NCBI GenBank assembly: GCA_009801085.1
Contig: VNWV01000024.1
Coordinates: 62,001-126,000, forward strand
DNA from: Lasiodiplodia sp. COLG20
Taxonomy: Eukaryota > Ascomycota > Dothideomycetes > Botryosphaeriales > Botryosphaeriaceae
DNA: 64,000 bases
Direction: 5' to 3'
Shown here: positions 35,196-47,700 of the stretch, in pieces
Numbering within the stretch: position 1 is the stretch's first letter
How the letters are laid out: every line of letters begins with the position of its first letter
Program-made: the position numbers and the translations under genes
The notes under the pieces: model-generated
What the model was told of the DNA's origin: nothing
The model's database searches: none
What the model saw: only the letters and a program-made list of their open reading frames with translations

Positions 35196-35688
35196 TCAGC
35201 ATATGCCTACTAATACAAAGCTCCCTTTGGTGGCGAGAAGGGACGACTCAACACATTCGGTCTTTCGGATTTTCCTTTCTTCATTCAGCATTCTGCGACA
35301 ACTCTTTGTTGTTCGACTACTTCCACGCCCAGTAATATCGAGCTTCCAATAGGAAGGAACGGCTCTTTCATGAAATCTTCTTGGGCAACTTTCCAACATC
35401 TCGGGCTTTTCTTCGCCAACTGTGTGACTGCAGTTCTCAATTTGACTTCCAACCTCCGCTAATACAGAGCTTTCTTGGAGAAAGGAGGACGAATAAGCTC
35501 AAACATCCAGAGATGAACCTCTCAATGGCGGGTCTCTTTTTTCTTTCTTTTTTCCGGGCTTATGACCATCAAGGTTTTCTTTCCATCACCGATCAACGTG
35601 ACCGATACAGGTAGCCTGGACAGAATGATAGTCTTCTTCAGAAAACAACGATGCTGTGCATGGTCGTGAAGTGATGATTTTGATTTAC

Positions 35689-35745
35689 ATAGGTGGTTAG
35701 AGCTGCCATCCGCGTATATGTATATTCAAACGTCCACGTCTGCAT
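35689..35745 (+). repeat. Dispersed ~60-bp repeat, copy B
   Basis: This copy matches 11120-11178 in the same orientation. It shares AGCTGCCATCCG (35701-35712) and ATGTATATTCAA (35718-35729), then CCAC-TCT-C-TC. The flanks do not match. Confidence 0.6.
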
Positions 35746-37235
35746 CCCGTCAACCACAATACTCACTGAAACATTCGAAGGGGGCTTGCCTTATCCAAAG
35801 ATGACGAATACCAACACCCAGCTGCGTCTTCAGCGCTAATACAAACTACGTAGACGGCCGTTTCTCTTCCTCGTTCGCTCAAACATCCCGCGTCCCATAT
35901 GAGATATATCGATGCCAGAAGCAACTACAATTTACTGGCCTGACCCACAATTTCTACCCTCGACGCTCTAGACTCACCACTGACACTGGTATTCCACATG
36001 TCTGACTCTGATTCGGGGACGAGCGTGGTGCTACATTGCTCGAAGCTTCTAATAGACTTTCTGATTGACAAAGATACTTATTTCTAAGTATTCTACGTCG
36101 TAAATCTACCAAGTACCCCAAAGACTCACAACTCATGACTTCCTTCCCAGTACCAAAAGCCCGCAAACCAACCATCGCGAACCGTGCCTTTGCCACCTTC
36201 ACCCGCATACTTTCATTTTCTGGTATGATGAACGACAACCGACAGGCACATTCGATGCGCACAATCGACCGCTCTCGCCTCCGCCCCTAACGCGGCCGTT
36301 GACACGACAACGACACGCCGCGAGTTGGGCACGCGCGCGCGCGATGGCCAAAAACAAAAGCACGGACAACAACTTGGGCTGGGATCCAGGCCCCCGTCCG
36401 TCCGTTCCACGTCTGGGAACAGCCCCTCCCCATCCCAGCCAGCCAGCCAGGCTTACGGGCTGTGTTGGGGTCACGAGCAACGGCGAACGGAGGAATAGGG
36501 AGCTGCCGAACCAACACAATACGGGGTTTGCGTCGGGAAAATCGGCCGGAAGGCGGAGGAAGCGTAACACTAACCTGGACGCAGGGAGGAACCCCTGGAG
36601 CTTTGCATCATCATTTGGAAATTACTCCCATTGCGACATGCTTCGCGGACCGTTTCACGACAAGGACAAGGGCCGCAACCACCTAGTTCGCATGAGGCCC
36701 AGAATAGGCACGAGGTCTCGAGGCGTTCTGGCTGCGGCTGGGGGAGCAACCGATTCAGCTGCGGTTACATGCGTTCGGGTGCAGATGCGGTGTGGGGCGG
36801 TGTCGTTGGGCCGCCAGCCTCACGATCCGCCATATAGACTAGGTGTGCCGTTTTGTTTACGGATGATGTCACTGGTCCTGTCTTGGCACACTAGCGGGCG
36901 AACGCGAACAGCCCAACCTTGCGGCAACGCGCGGCAGCTCCAAGTCCCGTGGTAAAACACAGGGACAACCTGGGCTCACAGATGCTGGAAGCGTCTATTC
37001 GTACATCGCGATCGCACCTTTAGCAGCGGCGCTAACTATCATGAGCGTCCATCTCCCTATCTCGGCAACATCGAGGCCACAGGTGTAGTTGACTAAGTAC
37101 CAGCGTATTTATCAAACAAAATATACGTGTTCGGTTTAGAACATCATTTACTGAAGGCGTGAATCTTGTTCTATATTGTACAGCTCCGTCTAGACAGAGG
37201 TCATAATACATACTTACTAGTATAAACTCGAAGTA

Positions 37236-39080
37236 TTAGATGAGAGCCTGGCCATGGAACATGCCCTCTCTGATGTCCTTGACAACGTCAGCACGGTCTC
37301 CCTTGCCAAGCAGAACAATGCCACGGCCACGTCTGCCCATGCGCCCGGTCCGGCCGAGTCGGTGGATGAAGTCAACAGTTGAGTGTGGCACATCGTACAA
37401 GATGACATGCTTCACAGCAACCGTGTCAATACCGCGGGAGCCGAGGTCCGTAGCGACAAGAACTTTGGTGTTAGCAAGCCTGCGCTCGTTCTTGGTGCTC
37501 TTCTTCATATCCTCGTGGTCAATATCGGACGTCAAGCCCCGGAAATCGGCTAGGGCATGTGACTGTCTCTGGTCTGAAGTATCTCTGTTCAGTGCGATGG
37601 CGTCAATGCCCTTGGAGACGAGGTATTTGGCCAGCTCAACAGCCTTCTCGCGTTCGTTAACGAAAACGATAATGCGCTTCGTTCTCACGATCTCTTTCTG
37701 ATCGTCGTGATGCTCTGCGGCGGAACGACCAATATTCCAGATCGTATCCGCGCATGCAAGATCCTTGTTTCCCTTGTATGGCTGCTGGTCAACCTGAACA
37801 ACCCCAAGCTGCACGCGCCTAGGAATGGCGTGGATGTTGGGAGTGACCAGCCTCTTCATATCAGGGAAGCGTGTTCGCAGATACGTGTCCATGCTACGAG
37901 GGATAGTTGCAGAGCAGAAAACAAGCTGGCGCAATGATGGGGTGGACCTGTCGATTATGGCAGAAGTGAGTGGCGAGAAAGAACGATCAAGAAGGGAGTC
38001 TGCCTCGTCGACGACAAGATGGCTGACCCGGCTGAGAATGTTAGGATCGCTCTCCGCAATGCTGGAAAGCAAATGCGGAGTGGCAATGACAATGTCGACG
38101 CCACTAGGAGCGAAGAGACGGTTTCTGATGACGGTACTGGAAAAGGCAGCCGAGATGAGCGCCGCTCTGAACTTCACAGTATGCGAGAAGGCTTTGACAA
38201 CCGCGCCGACCTGATCCACGAGCTCTGCTGAAGGGACGAGAACGATGGCACGAGGTCGCCCAGCGTCGGGGTTCTCCTCGCCCGCGAGCGGCGGCGACTC
38301 GAGCTCAAACATCTTCTCTCCCTTCTTTTCTTTTAACATGGCCTTCTCTTGCTCCGCCTCTTCCTTCTCTTTCATCTCTGCACGTTTGATTGCATCCAGA
38401 ACGGGGAGGAGATAAGCGAGCGTCTTGCCCGAGCCTGTCTCAGCTGCAAGCAAGAACTGCTGCATTTCTGAAACCTCGCTCCCAGAGTCTCGCCTCTGGC
38501 CTTTGGCGTCCATGTTGAGCAATGCAGGCATGGCTACGCGCTGGGCCGGTGTTGGTGTTATATCCTCCAGACCTGGCAAGCCTTGCGTGAGGATCGAGTT
38601 TTGTATAACGGGTAGCAACGGGAACTGCTGAAAGTCGTCTATCTCGGCGATCCGCTCTTTCACGATGGATCGTCGATCGTAGGACACGGGGCTCAGGGCG
38701 CGCCGCTCTTTCAACGCCTTGTACCACCTGGGATCGTCCTTTGGGTTTTTGCTCTTTGCATCTCGGGAGTGTTTGGGAGACGTCGAGTCTCGGGGACGCG
38801 CTGGCTTCGACGCCTTTGCTGCCTGTTCCTGGAGGAGAGAGCGGGGGACTTTGGTGCGGTTAAGACCAGCGAAGGGGCCGTCGGTCCTGCGTGTGGTGGG
38901 CTTAGATTTTGACTGGGCGACCTTGGCTGACAGCTCCATGCGCGCAGGCTTGGAGCGCCTCTGGAGCTGCGAGGCGAAGCGCATTTGTTGCCATTGCGAC
39001 GCGATTGCTGTGGGAGGGCGAACGGGGAAGAGGGTGCGAAGCTCGCAGAAAGGGCAGAGCTGGGACGAAGCGCGAAGCAT
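37236..39080 (-). CDS. MRH4: Mitochondrial DEAD-box RNA helicase Mrh4
   Basis: Mrh4 is an ATP-dependent RNA helicase needed for late assembly of the large mitochondrial ribosomal subunit. It is a single exon of 614 residues from the ATG at 39080; upstream in-frame codons are only near-cognate. The first 60 residues are basic and Arg/Ser/Ala-rich, as in a mitochondrial presequence. Helicase motifs seen in order are PTPAQRVAMP (Q-motif region), AETGSGKT (I), PSAELVDQ (Ia), VVDEADSLLD (II), FCSATIP (III), IVFVNER (IV), VLVATDLGSRGID (V) and HRLGRTGRMGR (VI). A Lys/Glu-rich insertion follows motif I (AEMKEKEEAEQEKAM). Spacing and the presequence point to Mrh4 rather than a nucleolar helicase. It is divergent from BUD4. 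Confidence 0.92.
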   Translation of the reverse strand: MLRASSQLCPFCELRTLFPVRPPTAIASQWQQMRFASQLQRRSKPARMELSAKVAQSKSKPTTRRTDGPFAGLNRTKVPRSLLQEQAAKASKPARPRDSTSPKHSRDAKSKNPKDDPRWYKALKERRALSPVSYDRRSIVKERIAEIDDFQQFPLLPVIQNSILTQGLPGLEDITPTPAQRVAMPALLNMDAKGQRRDSGSEVSEMQQFLLAAETGSGKTLAYLLPVLDAIKRAEMKEKEEAEQEKAMLKEKKGEKMFELESPPLAGEENPDAGRPRAIVLVPSAELVDQVGAVVKAFSHTVKFRAALISAAFSSTVIRNRLFAPSGVDIVIATPHLLSSIAESDPNILSRVSHLVVDEADSLLDRSFSPLTSAIIDRSTPSLRQLVFCSATIPRSMDTYLRTRFPDMKRLVTPNIHAIPRRVQLGVVQVDQQPYKGNKDLACADTIWNIGRSAAEHHDDQKEIVRTKRIIVFVNEREKAVELAKYLVSKGIDAIALNRDTSDQRQSHALADFRGLTSDIDHEDMKKSTKNERRLANTKVLVATDLGSRGIDTVAVKHVILYDVPHSTVDFIHRLGRTGRMGRRGRGIVLLGKGDRADVVKDIREGMFHGQALI

Positions 39081-39870
39081 GGCGAATGACGAGCAGCGGG
39101 CTGGGGGGCCCAAGTAGAAGGCGACTAGAAGCGCAGCATCGAAAGATCACAGCTGGGCAGGGGTACAAGACGAGGCGACCCACGAAGGATCGGTCGCGTG
39201 GAGGGGAGATGGCGGGAAGAACTTGGAAGCGCGCGATTGTGACGTCCGAGAAATTTTGCTGCGAGTCGGGCGCGGCGGAGTGGCGGTGCGCTAGAGCCTC
39301 GCGCCCAAGTCGTGGCCGACACAGCGTTGCCGATGGCTGCCTGCGATGAGCCGCAACTACGCGCAGCACGCATCGCGACCACATCGCAGCGGGCAACGCA
39401 GGCGCACGCCGCTGCAGCTGCCGCATGCGGCGTGCAACGGGCGCAGTGCGCGTGTAGGCGGCCGTTACACTGGCAGCGATGGCGAGGCTGCGGCTCGGTA
39501 GGGAAAACGGCTTGGAAGCGCGTCGTTTCCGTGGTGATCGCGGGCAGCGTAGGCGCCTCGGCCAGCTGCGCGGGTGGAGCCGCCGTCAACACACACCAGC
39601 AAGCACGGTTGACACCCTCCACACGAGCCCGCACATCATCGTCATCTCCCTCCACCGCTCCATAAACACGCTTCTCCTCCTTCCTCCGTCCTCGCGCATC
39701 CCCAGCGCCCCCGATTCCTTCTCTTCGCACCCACTTTGCTTGAGCTGGCCGCGCCAGTCCGCTCGCTCTCTAGTGCTTGCTTGACTGCTCTTGCATTCCT
39801 GCTTGCGTTCCTCCGTCGCTCGGCCAATTGAGCGTCGCCGGCCCACGCAAGCTACCGCCAACTGGTCGAC
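39081..39870. promoter_or_regulatory. Divergent promoter, MRH4 / BUD4
   Basis: The 790 bp separate two start codons and hold both promoters. The BUD4 side ends in a CT-rich leader (39640-39780). Frames open on both strands have no recognisable product. Confidence 0.55.
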
Positions 39871-42800
39871 ATGCCCCCGGAGGCTGTAAGTCCATACACC
39901 GCCGTCCACTGCGACATGGGCCGCGAAACTCACCGCCGCCAGGTCCGACCTCTGCGCATAAACAAAAACAGCCCGACGTCGTCGCCCGCGAAGATGAGCT
40001 CCACCGGTCCGCTTTCCGAGATCAGCCCCATGGAGCACCGCCGGAACTCGCCCAGCCACAAGCTGGCCACGAAGGTACGCATTCCTGACCTGCATCTTGC
40101 CCACGTTCCTGACGCCGTGTAGATTACCGTCCCTGGCCAGGACACCCCGCCCTCGGAGACGTCGCCCTTCGGCACGTCCTCGAAACACCGATTCTGGCAG
40201 TCGCGCGACCCTAATTCGCCCGACGTCGAGAACTCGTTCGAGCGCGAGCAGCAGACCCTGTCACCCAAGCGCAGCTCCATTGAGAACCTCATGAAAGCCT
40301 CCCGCGTGAGGAACAGCACCATGTTCGCCCGCGAGCAGAAGAACGAGTATGACCCCACCAAGCTGCCCATTGTCGAGCGCCCGCTCGCCACCAACCGTCC
40401 TCTCAGCGCTCAGGGATTCGTCCCACGCGGCTTCGATCCTTTGCGCAACCGCGATATTCCTTCTAAGAAGCACCAGCACAGCCGCAGCGACAGTGCCGAC
40501 ACAACCCCTCGTGGCTCGCCATCCAAGTTCGACGGTAGTTACATGACCAACTCCTCACCGTCAAAGACCCACGCTTCACCTCTTAGATCTTCTCTTTCCC
40601 GAAATGGCAGATATAGCACCAGCTACGACAATGACTCGAGCGTGCTCTCTTCTGATGACGAGCGCGTTGGTGAAGGCCCGCAGCGCCCGCTGCGTCGTCA
40701 TGCGAAGAGCGTTACATTTGAGTCGAAGCCGCCTGTGGTCAACGAGTACGAAATGGTGACCCCCGAGCCATCGCTAGCATCGCGCGAGGGCAGCGACTAC
40801 TCTGACGACGATGACGAGGAAGACTACGAATTCGAGGGCGATTCGATGGAGCGGGACGACAGTTTTGACGAGTCTCTCGAGGACACAGAAAAGACGCCGG
40901 TCGTATTACCTGGTGACTGGCGCCACATGAGTCCAGAAGCTGTGAACACCGATTTGGCCGATACTTTCGAGGATCCCTTTGAAGGCGCGGAATCAAGCCC
41001 TCCTCCTTCTGCCATGCCCAACTCTCAGCGGACTGAGCACGTGCGCAACCAGTCCACTGCATCCGATCCCGAGCAACGCCCGCTTCCACCTCTTCCTCCC
41101 ATGCAGGGCTCTCCTGATTCTCGTGGACGGAGAGAGTCCCTCAATGGTCTTTCTGCTGCCGCCGAGCGTGCTAGCAGCGCTCACCGCTCGTTGCCCTCGC
41201 CGCCCCGTATTGGAGCAAGCATTTCCAAGTCCGATATTCTCAGTATGGGTCGCAACTCGCCCATGTCTCTGGAAGATCGCCTGCAGCTCATGGGAATTCA
41301 TGGATCACGTGAACCGACGCCTACCATGGATAACAGGGACGAGGTATCGAAGGAGGCGGATCATGAGAGGAAAGACAGCCAAGACGCGTTGAAGGTTGAG
41401 GGCGCTGCTGAAGACAACGAGTCAGCCCTGGACGAGATGGACATTCCGCACATCTCACGTGAGTCGATCCTCGAGAAGGTCAAGAGTCGCAACTACGACG
41501 ACTACGACCTTGGCGAACAACCTTCTATGACCTCTGAGCACAACTATGGAGAGATTGGGATGTATGATCCGGACGTACCTATTCCTTCTCGCGAGGTTTC
41601 TTCCAACTTCGATGAGAATGTCCCCGACGAGCCTGCTGAGGTCAAGAAGGAAGATGGAGAGGTCACGCTGGATTTCAACGCGATTCCTGACCTCAACAGC
41701 GCACAAGGCTCACCTGCCAATGATGATGGTAATGATGATGAGGACGATGATAACTACAGCGACGCGGGCTCCGTCATCCGTCACGATATTAGCGGTACCG
41801 AGGTCGACGAGTATGACGATGACGATGCTAGCCGTTACTCAACCCCCCACGAGGACACCGAGGAGAAGCAGGTCCAGAACAACAGCACGGATGAGGATGA
41901 TGGCCCGCCTACCCCCAAGCCTGAAGACCGTGCAGCAAGCGACGAGGCACGCCAGAAGGAGCACCAGAAAGTTGCCGATATGCCCGAGTTCGGCTCGTTC
42001 AACAACGAGGAGGATTTCCACCTGCAGCTTCAGTCGTATCTAGACAAGAACCGGAGCACCTCGGCAATGGATTCCGGTCCCAAGCTTGAGCCCGATGAGG
42101 ACTTCCTTCAACGCCCGCTTACGCCGGATGACGAACTCGAGCCTCCGAAGGCGCTTGATGCGGAGGATGAGGATGGGCGTGATACTCCAGACTCGGCCAT
42201 TCGTGACCCTATTGAGCCTCCGGAGCGTGAGGACTCGGCCGAAGTCGAGGACCCTATTGCAACAATCAAGGCTCCCGGTGGTTCTTTGAGGACCCGTCCT
42301 TCGGCCACGCCTTCTGACTTTGCCACCATGGCCGCAACCCGCCGCAAAGTCAGCGGTGAGGCTCCCCCGCCTATGGTAGACCGCAGTCCTACCCGGTTGT
42401 CCATGACTCGTGAGGATGACGACGAGGAGGAACCGTCGCACCTCTCGCACGTCTCAGAGGAGCAAGACTCCACTACAGACGACGAGACGAAGAGCGAGGG
42501 CGATCAGCCTAGGCGTTGTCCAAGCTTTAGGATGCAGATCGATCTCCCCGTGGGTGACATTGGTGAAGACTTGAGTTTTGACCTCGACCGCGAGTTCGAT
42601 CGTGTCGTCGAGGCTCAAAAGGTACAACAGCCATTATTCACTGCCCCGCCTTATGCCGAGGTCTCTGCAACATCAGCGATGGGAGCAGCAGCAGACAACG
42701 GCGGAGGCCCAAGTATCAACCAACAGAACATGACTGCTAACGGTAGTTTCCGCACACAGAAGGGTTACCTTATGCGCCAGAACACGAAGGTCGTCGTCGC

Positions 42801-44710
42801 TAGCAGCCGCCAGTTCAGCAGCGAGACCACGAACGTGCCGTCCGCAGAAAGCTTGGCTCCTCCTCCCACCAATGACCGTGGTGTGGTTCCGGCGCCCGGT
42901 AACAGATCGGGAAGTGGTTCTTCGTCAAAGAAGAACCACCGCGACCGTAGTAACACTTGGACAACTGAGCCTTGGAATGGTAAGATGAGGCGCCGTAGCA
43001 TTCGCAACGCCTCAAATGCCTCAGTCACCGTGAGCGAGTCCCGGCCAAGGACTGCTCCGGGTGTTGCGCCACCACTTCCAGGCCAAGAGAGCGCTGTTGC
43101 TGATAACTTCGGCGACATGTCAATGATTGATGAGAGCGACGAGAACATGGAAAGAGGCAGGCTGTTTGTCAAGGTCGTTGGCGTTAAGGACCTTGATCTG
43201 CCACTACCGAAGAGTAAGCCTTTAGTTGCCCTAATGATTGGCTTCGTGATGCTAACGTTTTTGTTCCAGATGAGCGAACCTGGTTCCAGCTCACCCTGGA
43301 CAACGGACTTCACTGCGTCACCACTGCTTGGCTTGACCTTGCTCGCAGCGCTCCGATCGGCCAAGAGTTTGAGCTGGTTGTCTTGAATGACCTCGAATTC
43401 CAACTGACCTTGCAGACTAAGCTCACACCGCCGCCGAAGCCCAAGGTGACCGCACCGCCACCTGCTCCTGCAAAGCCGACGGGTCACAAGAAGTCTAACT
43501 CTGCATTTGGGCGTCTGCTCACCTCGCCGAAGAAGCGCAAGGAGATGGAGCGCAAGCAGCAGGAGGAAGCTGAGCGCGCCGCCGCACTGAAGGCCCAGGA
43601 GGAGCGTGAGGCCGCCAGACGCGCGAAGGCCAATCCGACTGCCTGGGACCTTCTCCACGATCTTGTTGCACCGGATGGTTCCTTCGCACGTGCCTATGTC
43701 TGCCTCAAGAACCACGAGCGACAGGCTTATGGTCGTCCATTCACCATTGACGTCCCCTGCTTCAACGAGTGGGCTTTGGAGGATGCGGAGATTGCCAACA
43801 GTGTCAAAAGCAAGCGGGGTGGCCCTGTTCGCCGCCCTCCGTACAAGGTTGGAAAGTTGACCCTGCAGCTGCTTTACGTGCCTAAGCCTAAGGGCGCAAC
43901 CGATGACGACATGCCCAAGAGCATGAATGCTTGCATCCGCGAAATGAAGGAAGCCGAGGAGACCAAGGGGCGTGTGTGGGAAGGACATCTCAGCCAGCAA
44001 GGTGGCGATTGCCCTGTAAGTGTTCTGCCCTGCCAGTGTTGCTGGTAAAGAAAAGGTTATATCCTGATTAGTCTTTGTAGTACTGGCGCCGCCGTTTCTT
44101 CCGGCTCTCTGGCTCAAAGCTCACAGCTTACCACGAGACTACTCGACAGCCCCGTGCCACAATCAACCTTGCCAAGGCAGCGAAGCTTATCGACGACCGC
44201 ACTACGTTGGTCCACAACAAGGATGGTGGCCGTCGCAAGTCAGGCTTTGCTGAAGAGGACGAGGGCTATGCATTCGTCGAGGAGGGTTTCCGTATCCGTT
44301 TCGGTAACGGCGAGACGATTGACTTCTATGCCGACAGCGCAGATCAGAAGGATGCCTGGATGCAGGTGCTCTCCGAGGTTGTCGGCAAGAGCACCATGTC
44401 CAGTTCAGCAAAGGCATGGACTGAATTGGTGTTCAGGAAGGAGAAGGAGGAAAGGGCTGCGATTCGCGCTCAGGAGAAGGCGGCAGCCGTTGCACAACAG
44501 GAAGGCGAGCAGTCTCAGTTCGACCCAACCCGGCCTGGAATGTACAACAGGGAGACAACCAACAGCGACCCCTCCATCAACACCAAGCGGTACCACCGAC
44601 GCAGCGAAGTTCCCCCTCCGCCGATTGACAAGAGCCCGCGGCACCATGCCATCGCAACCGCGCCTCGGGCGTCTTCGCGGCGGGGTGAGGTCAAGTCGAT
44701 GATCTTCTAA
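39871..44710 (+). CDS. BUD4: Anillin-like septation protein Bud4
   Basis: Bud4 organises septin rings and marks sites of septum formation in hyphae. Exons are 39871-39885, 39943-40074, 40123-43213, 43270-44015 and 44081-44710, giving 1537 residues. The first exon is 15 nt (MPPEA). The long exon encodes an acidic, Ser/Pro-rich disordered region with SISKSDILSMGR and SRESILEKVKSRNYDDY, both characteristic of fungal Bud4. The anillin-homology region begins RGRLFVKVVGVKDLDLP and continues RTWFQLTLDNGLHCVTT over intron 3. It is followed by a charged coil (KKRKEMERKQQEEAE). A C-terminal PH domain (from about residue 1313) contains VWEGHLSQQGG, WRRRFFRLSG and FGNGETIDFYADS. Family, domain order and size agree. 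Confidence 0.92.
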
Positions 44711-47700
44711 ACTCCCGCTCAATCCGTGCCATTCGCCTGACGGACAGATGGAAGGACGCAACGACAATTTCCTTGGTCCTCTTGCTTGCATTTCCTTAGT
44801 GCCGATACCCATCTCTTCGTCTCGAACTTCTCTTGCGCTGCTTGCTCGCTGCTCTCAGATACCTTCTGCTGCTGGCCAGTCCCTGGATGGATTAGACTTT
44901 GCAGGGTTTCTGCCTGACAAAGGTTGACGTTCTCCGCGGTTCGTTTGTTCGCTTCGACCGTCGATCGCCTTTCGATGTTCTCGGAATTTGGCAAAGAACG
45001 CCAGACATACATCGTTGTACAGAGCTCCTCTTCTCTTATGCTCTTCCTTCAATTCTGACCTTTGCTGGTCAATTTTGAAACTCGTGTCCTTCCGAGCTGG
45101 CGGATGTGGCTCTCGACTGGCGCCGCTAGGCCGCGCTTCTTCCGACAAAAATTTCCTTGGTGCCGCGGACGGAAACGGTATCCTCTGTGTCGCCGGGATC
45201 CAGCTTTCTTCTTATTCTTTTGCTTTTTCTTTCGAGTAATTGGTTTAGTCGGCATGAGTCGATGATCGGCGGCAGTTGACGGGGATGGTAGTTGTTGGTG
45301 AATCATGGTTTGATTTTGGCATGGGCGTTCCCTCTCAGGACGAAGGAATGAAGGGAGTTGAAGTTTGGGTTTAGTTTCCTTGTGCTCTTTCCTCCTCTTT
45401 TTCATTATCTTGAGTGGGGTTTCTGGATGGTCGACGGACAGGATTTTCCTTTTTTTTTCCTTTGGACTTGGGTCGGTTGGGCGGATGGTGACGAATGGTA
45501 TGAACGCTGACGCTGTGTAATGACAACACACGAGCTACGTACGTAACACGTCTCCGATTCCTGGATCTAGCTATGGATAGGGGAAGGTGCATACAGCGGT
45601 TTTCTTAAATGCCATCTTCAATATCTTGGGTATCTTTGAGACAATCTTGGGTGACTTCGTGTGTTGCTTGGCGTGTATGCGCCATCATGCAACGTTGCCC
45701 TGCCATCTTCATTTTCTGGTCTTGAAAGGGCTGGCTTATTCGTCTGGCCAAGAAGGTTTGCAATACCGGTGAGACTGATGTTGGTGTCTGGGAGAGGTGG
45801 GATTTGCGTCTTGGGTGAATGCAAAATTGGACAGGAAGGGAAAGCGGCAAGAACCGGGGCCGGATGCGCGAGGGAACAGGGAGCACACTAAGTATATAGC
45901 CATACGGGAAGTGGGGAGAAAGGGAAGAGGCGGGTACTAAGTGCTTCCGTCCCTGCATCTCTCTCTACCTTGTTTCCTCTCTCCCCGATGACGTTTTGGT
46001 CAGGGGATATACGGTATGACTCGGTTCCAGACTCCTCATTGTTTACCTTTTGCCTGTCTAGGTGCGGGATGAGCGCCGGATCCGGCGCCAGTGTGGAGTC
46101 CAACATGTGCTTTTTGCGATGATTGGTTTTTTAGCTTCTTTTCTCTTCACGCTCGTTGACTGCTCCTGACACATGTCTCGTCACCCACTTTCTTGATTCC
46201 AAATGCCGCGTGCCGTTGTGCGCGTCTTGAATTCAGCCACCACCGAAGCCAATGCCAATCCGTCGCGTCAAACGAATCAGAGGCGCACGGGAGACGAGAG
46301 TAATCGTCAGAACAAAGCTCCCAAGGCTAAGCGCGGCTGCGCCCCCACTTCCTCCTCCGGCTTACTGAATTCGGCCCATGATGTCACCGAGGCTTGGAGT
46401 CCCTGAATGAAGAGAAGCGAAGGAAGGGTAAGAAGAGGCGCTTTTCCGGTTGCAATCTCGGTGCTTCTCTCAATTTACCTTTTTTCTTTTTTTGCCACAG
46501 GAGGCGTGTTATTTCCACCATCACTGGCTTCACTACTGTTGCTGGGTGAACAGAGTCTGGCGAATTAATATCGGGGGGATGGGAAGAAACTTGAACACAC
46601 GAGCTTTACGGTACTATTGTACGTCATCGGCTCCGAGGCATGAAGAAACGGGGAAGATATATTGCGCATGACGTTGTTGTTGTTTCGGGGAGAGGAGAGG
46701 ATAGTACCGGGGATGACGTGAAGGACCCGTCCCGCAAAGAGGAATCGAATGAGGTTGAGACATTGGTTGTTAAGCGTGACTGATTGGGTTATCAATTGAT
46801 CGTTGGTTGCGAAAGGATGGCAATAATTTAAACTTTACGAGACCAGGCCGCTTCATCCCGAGCAGAGAAGTGGACGTTTTTTCTTTTTCGTTTCCGCTTG
46901 TCACATTCATCTTGCACTGAAGAGAGGCTCTCTGGATTCACGAGCTCTGATGTTCAATTGAAGAAACGAGCAGTGACTGTTACGCGGCCTGTCCACTAAC
47001 GGACAGCCGTTTCTTTGCGTTTGGACTTTTCTACCACGGGCGTCCGTGCTTGCCGACGCGACGCAGAGATGGAGTACGCATTGGGATCGGCGGCCGTGTC
47101 CGCGTCAACGGTCTCAGCACATGTGTGCCATGCAGATCGGCACCTCCCGCGCGCGCGTGCGCGTGCGTTGTGCCCTTTTTAGCTCGGAATGTTTAATGAT
47201 CCCGCTCGTAGGGATACTATTCGGGAAGGTCTGGGGCAGGGATTGGCTGTAGTGGCACACTTCAAATATCCCAGAGAAAACGTAAGAAGATGAAAGCAAC
47301 TGAGGACCAGACGGAGACACCACTGGTCGAGCTACCGCACAGTGTGGCAGCCTCCTACAATATTGCTTGGAAAAACTTGTTTGCTCCACTGACGGCTTAT
47401 CGGCGATTTGCTTCCAAATACTTCGATCTGGAGGCCTTGTGACCGGTGACGGGTTCCTACAGGAATCGGGCCTCATCCACGACGATCATGCATCGCAGAA
47501 GACACTGTTCCTGGCCCGTCCATAGTAAGGTCTCGTGAGAGCGGAATGCAGTCCCGTCTCTCCGTCTCCTAGTAGAAAACGGCTCGGCTCTTTCAGTGAG
47601 ACATCCCTGGTAAGGTACCCTCCTCGGAGCTGACGGAACACCAGCATTGGACAAAACGCTGACGACGACGAGGACGACGACGGTAACTCGAGTCGGAGAT

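Larger units (their letters stand above)
34801..37235. other. 2.4-kb repeat-bearing intergenic region, F-box / MRH4
   Basis: This convergent spacer holds degenerate tandem repeats at about 35074-35570 and the second copy of a dispersed repeat at 35689-35745. The part at 36300-36950 is GC-rich and open in several frames, including one of 218 codons, but the predicted peptide is Arg-rich, has no known family and lacks third-position bias. The last 250 bp are AT-rich and fit the MRH4 3' end. Confidence 0.5.

Noticed and set aside
36299..36955. 218-codon frame upstream of the MRH4 3' end
   Set aside because: No family, no third-position bias, overlapping open frames on both strands in GC-rich DNA.
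42765..44117. 450-codon antisense frame over BUD4
   Set aside because: It is a shadow of the sense codon bias; it crosses BUD4 introns and has no known domain.
45049..45531. 160-codon Lys-rich minus-strand frame downstream of BUD4
   Set aside because: It follows a T/C-rich stretch on the plus strand; Lys/Arg runs are a by-product of that composition.
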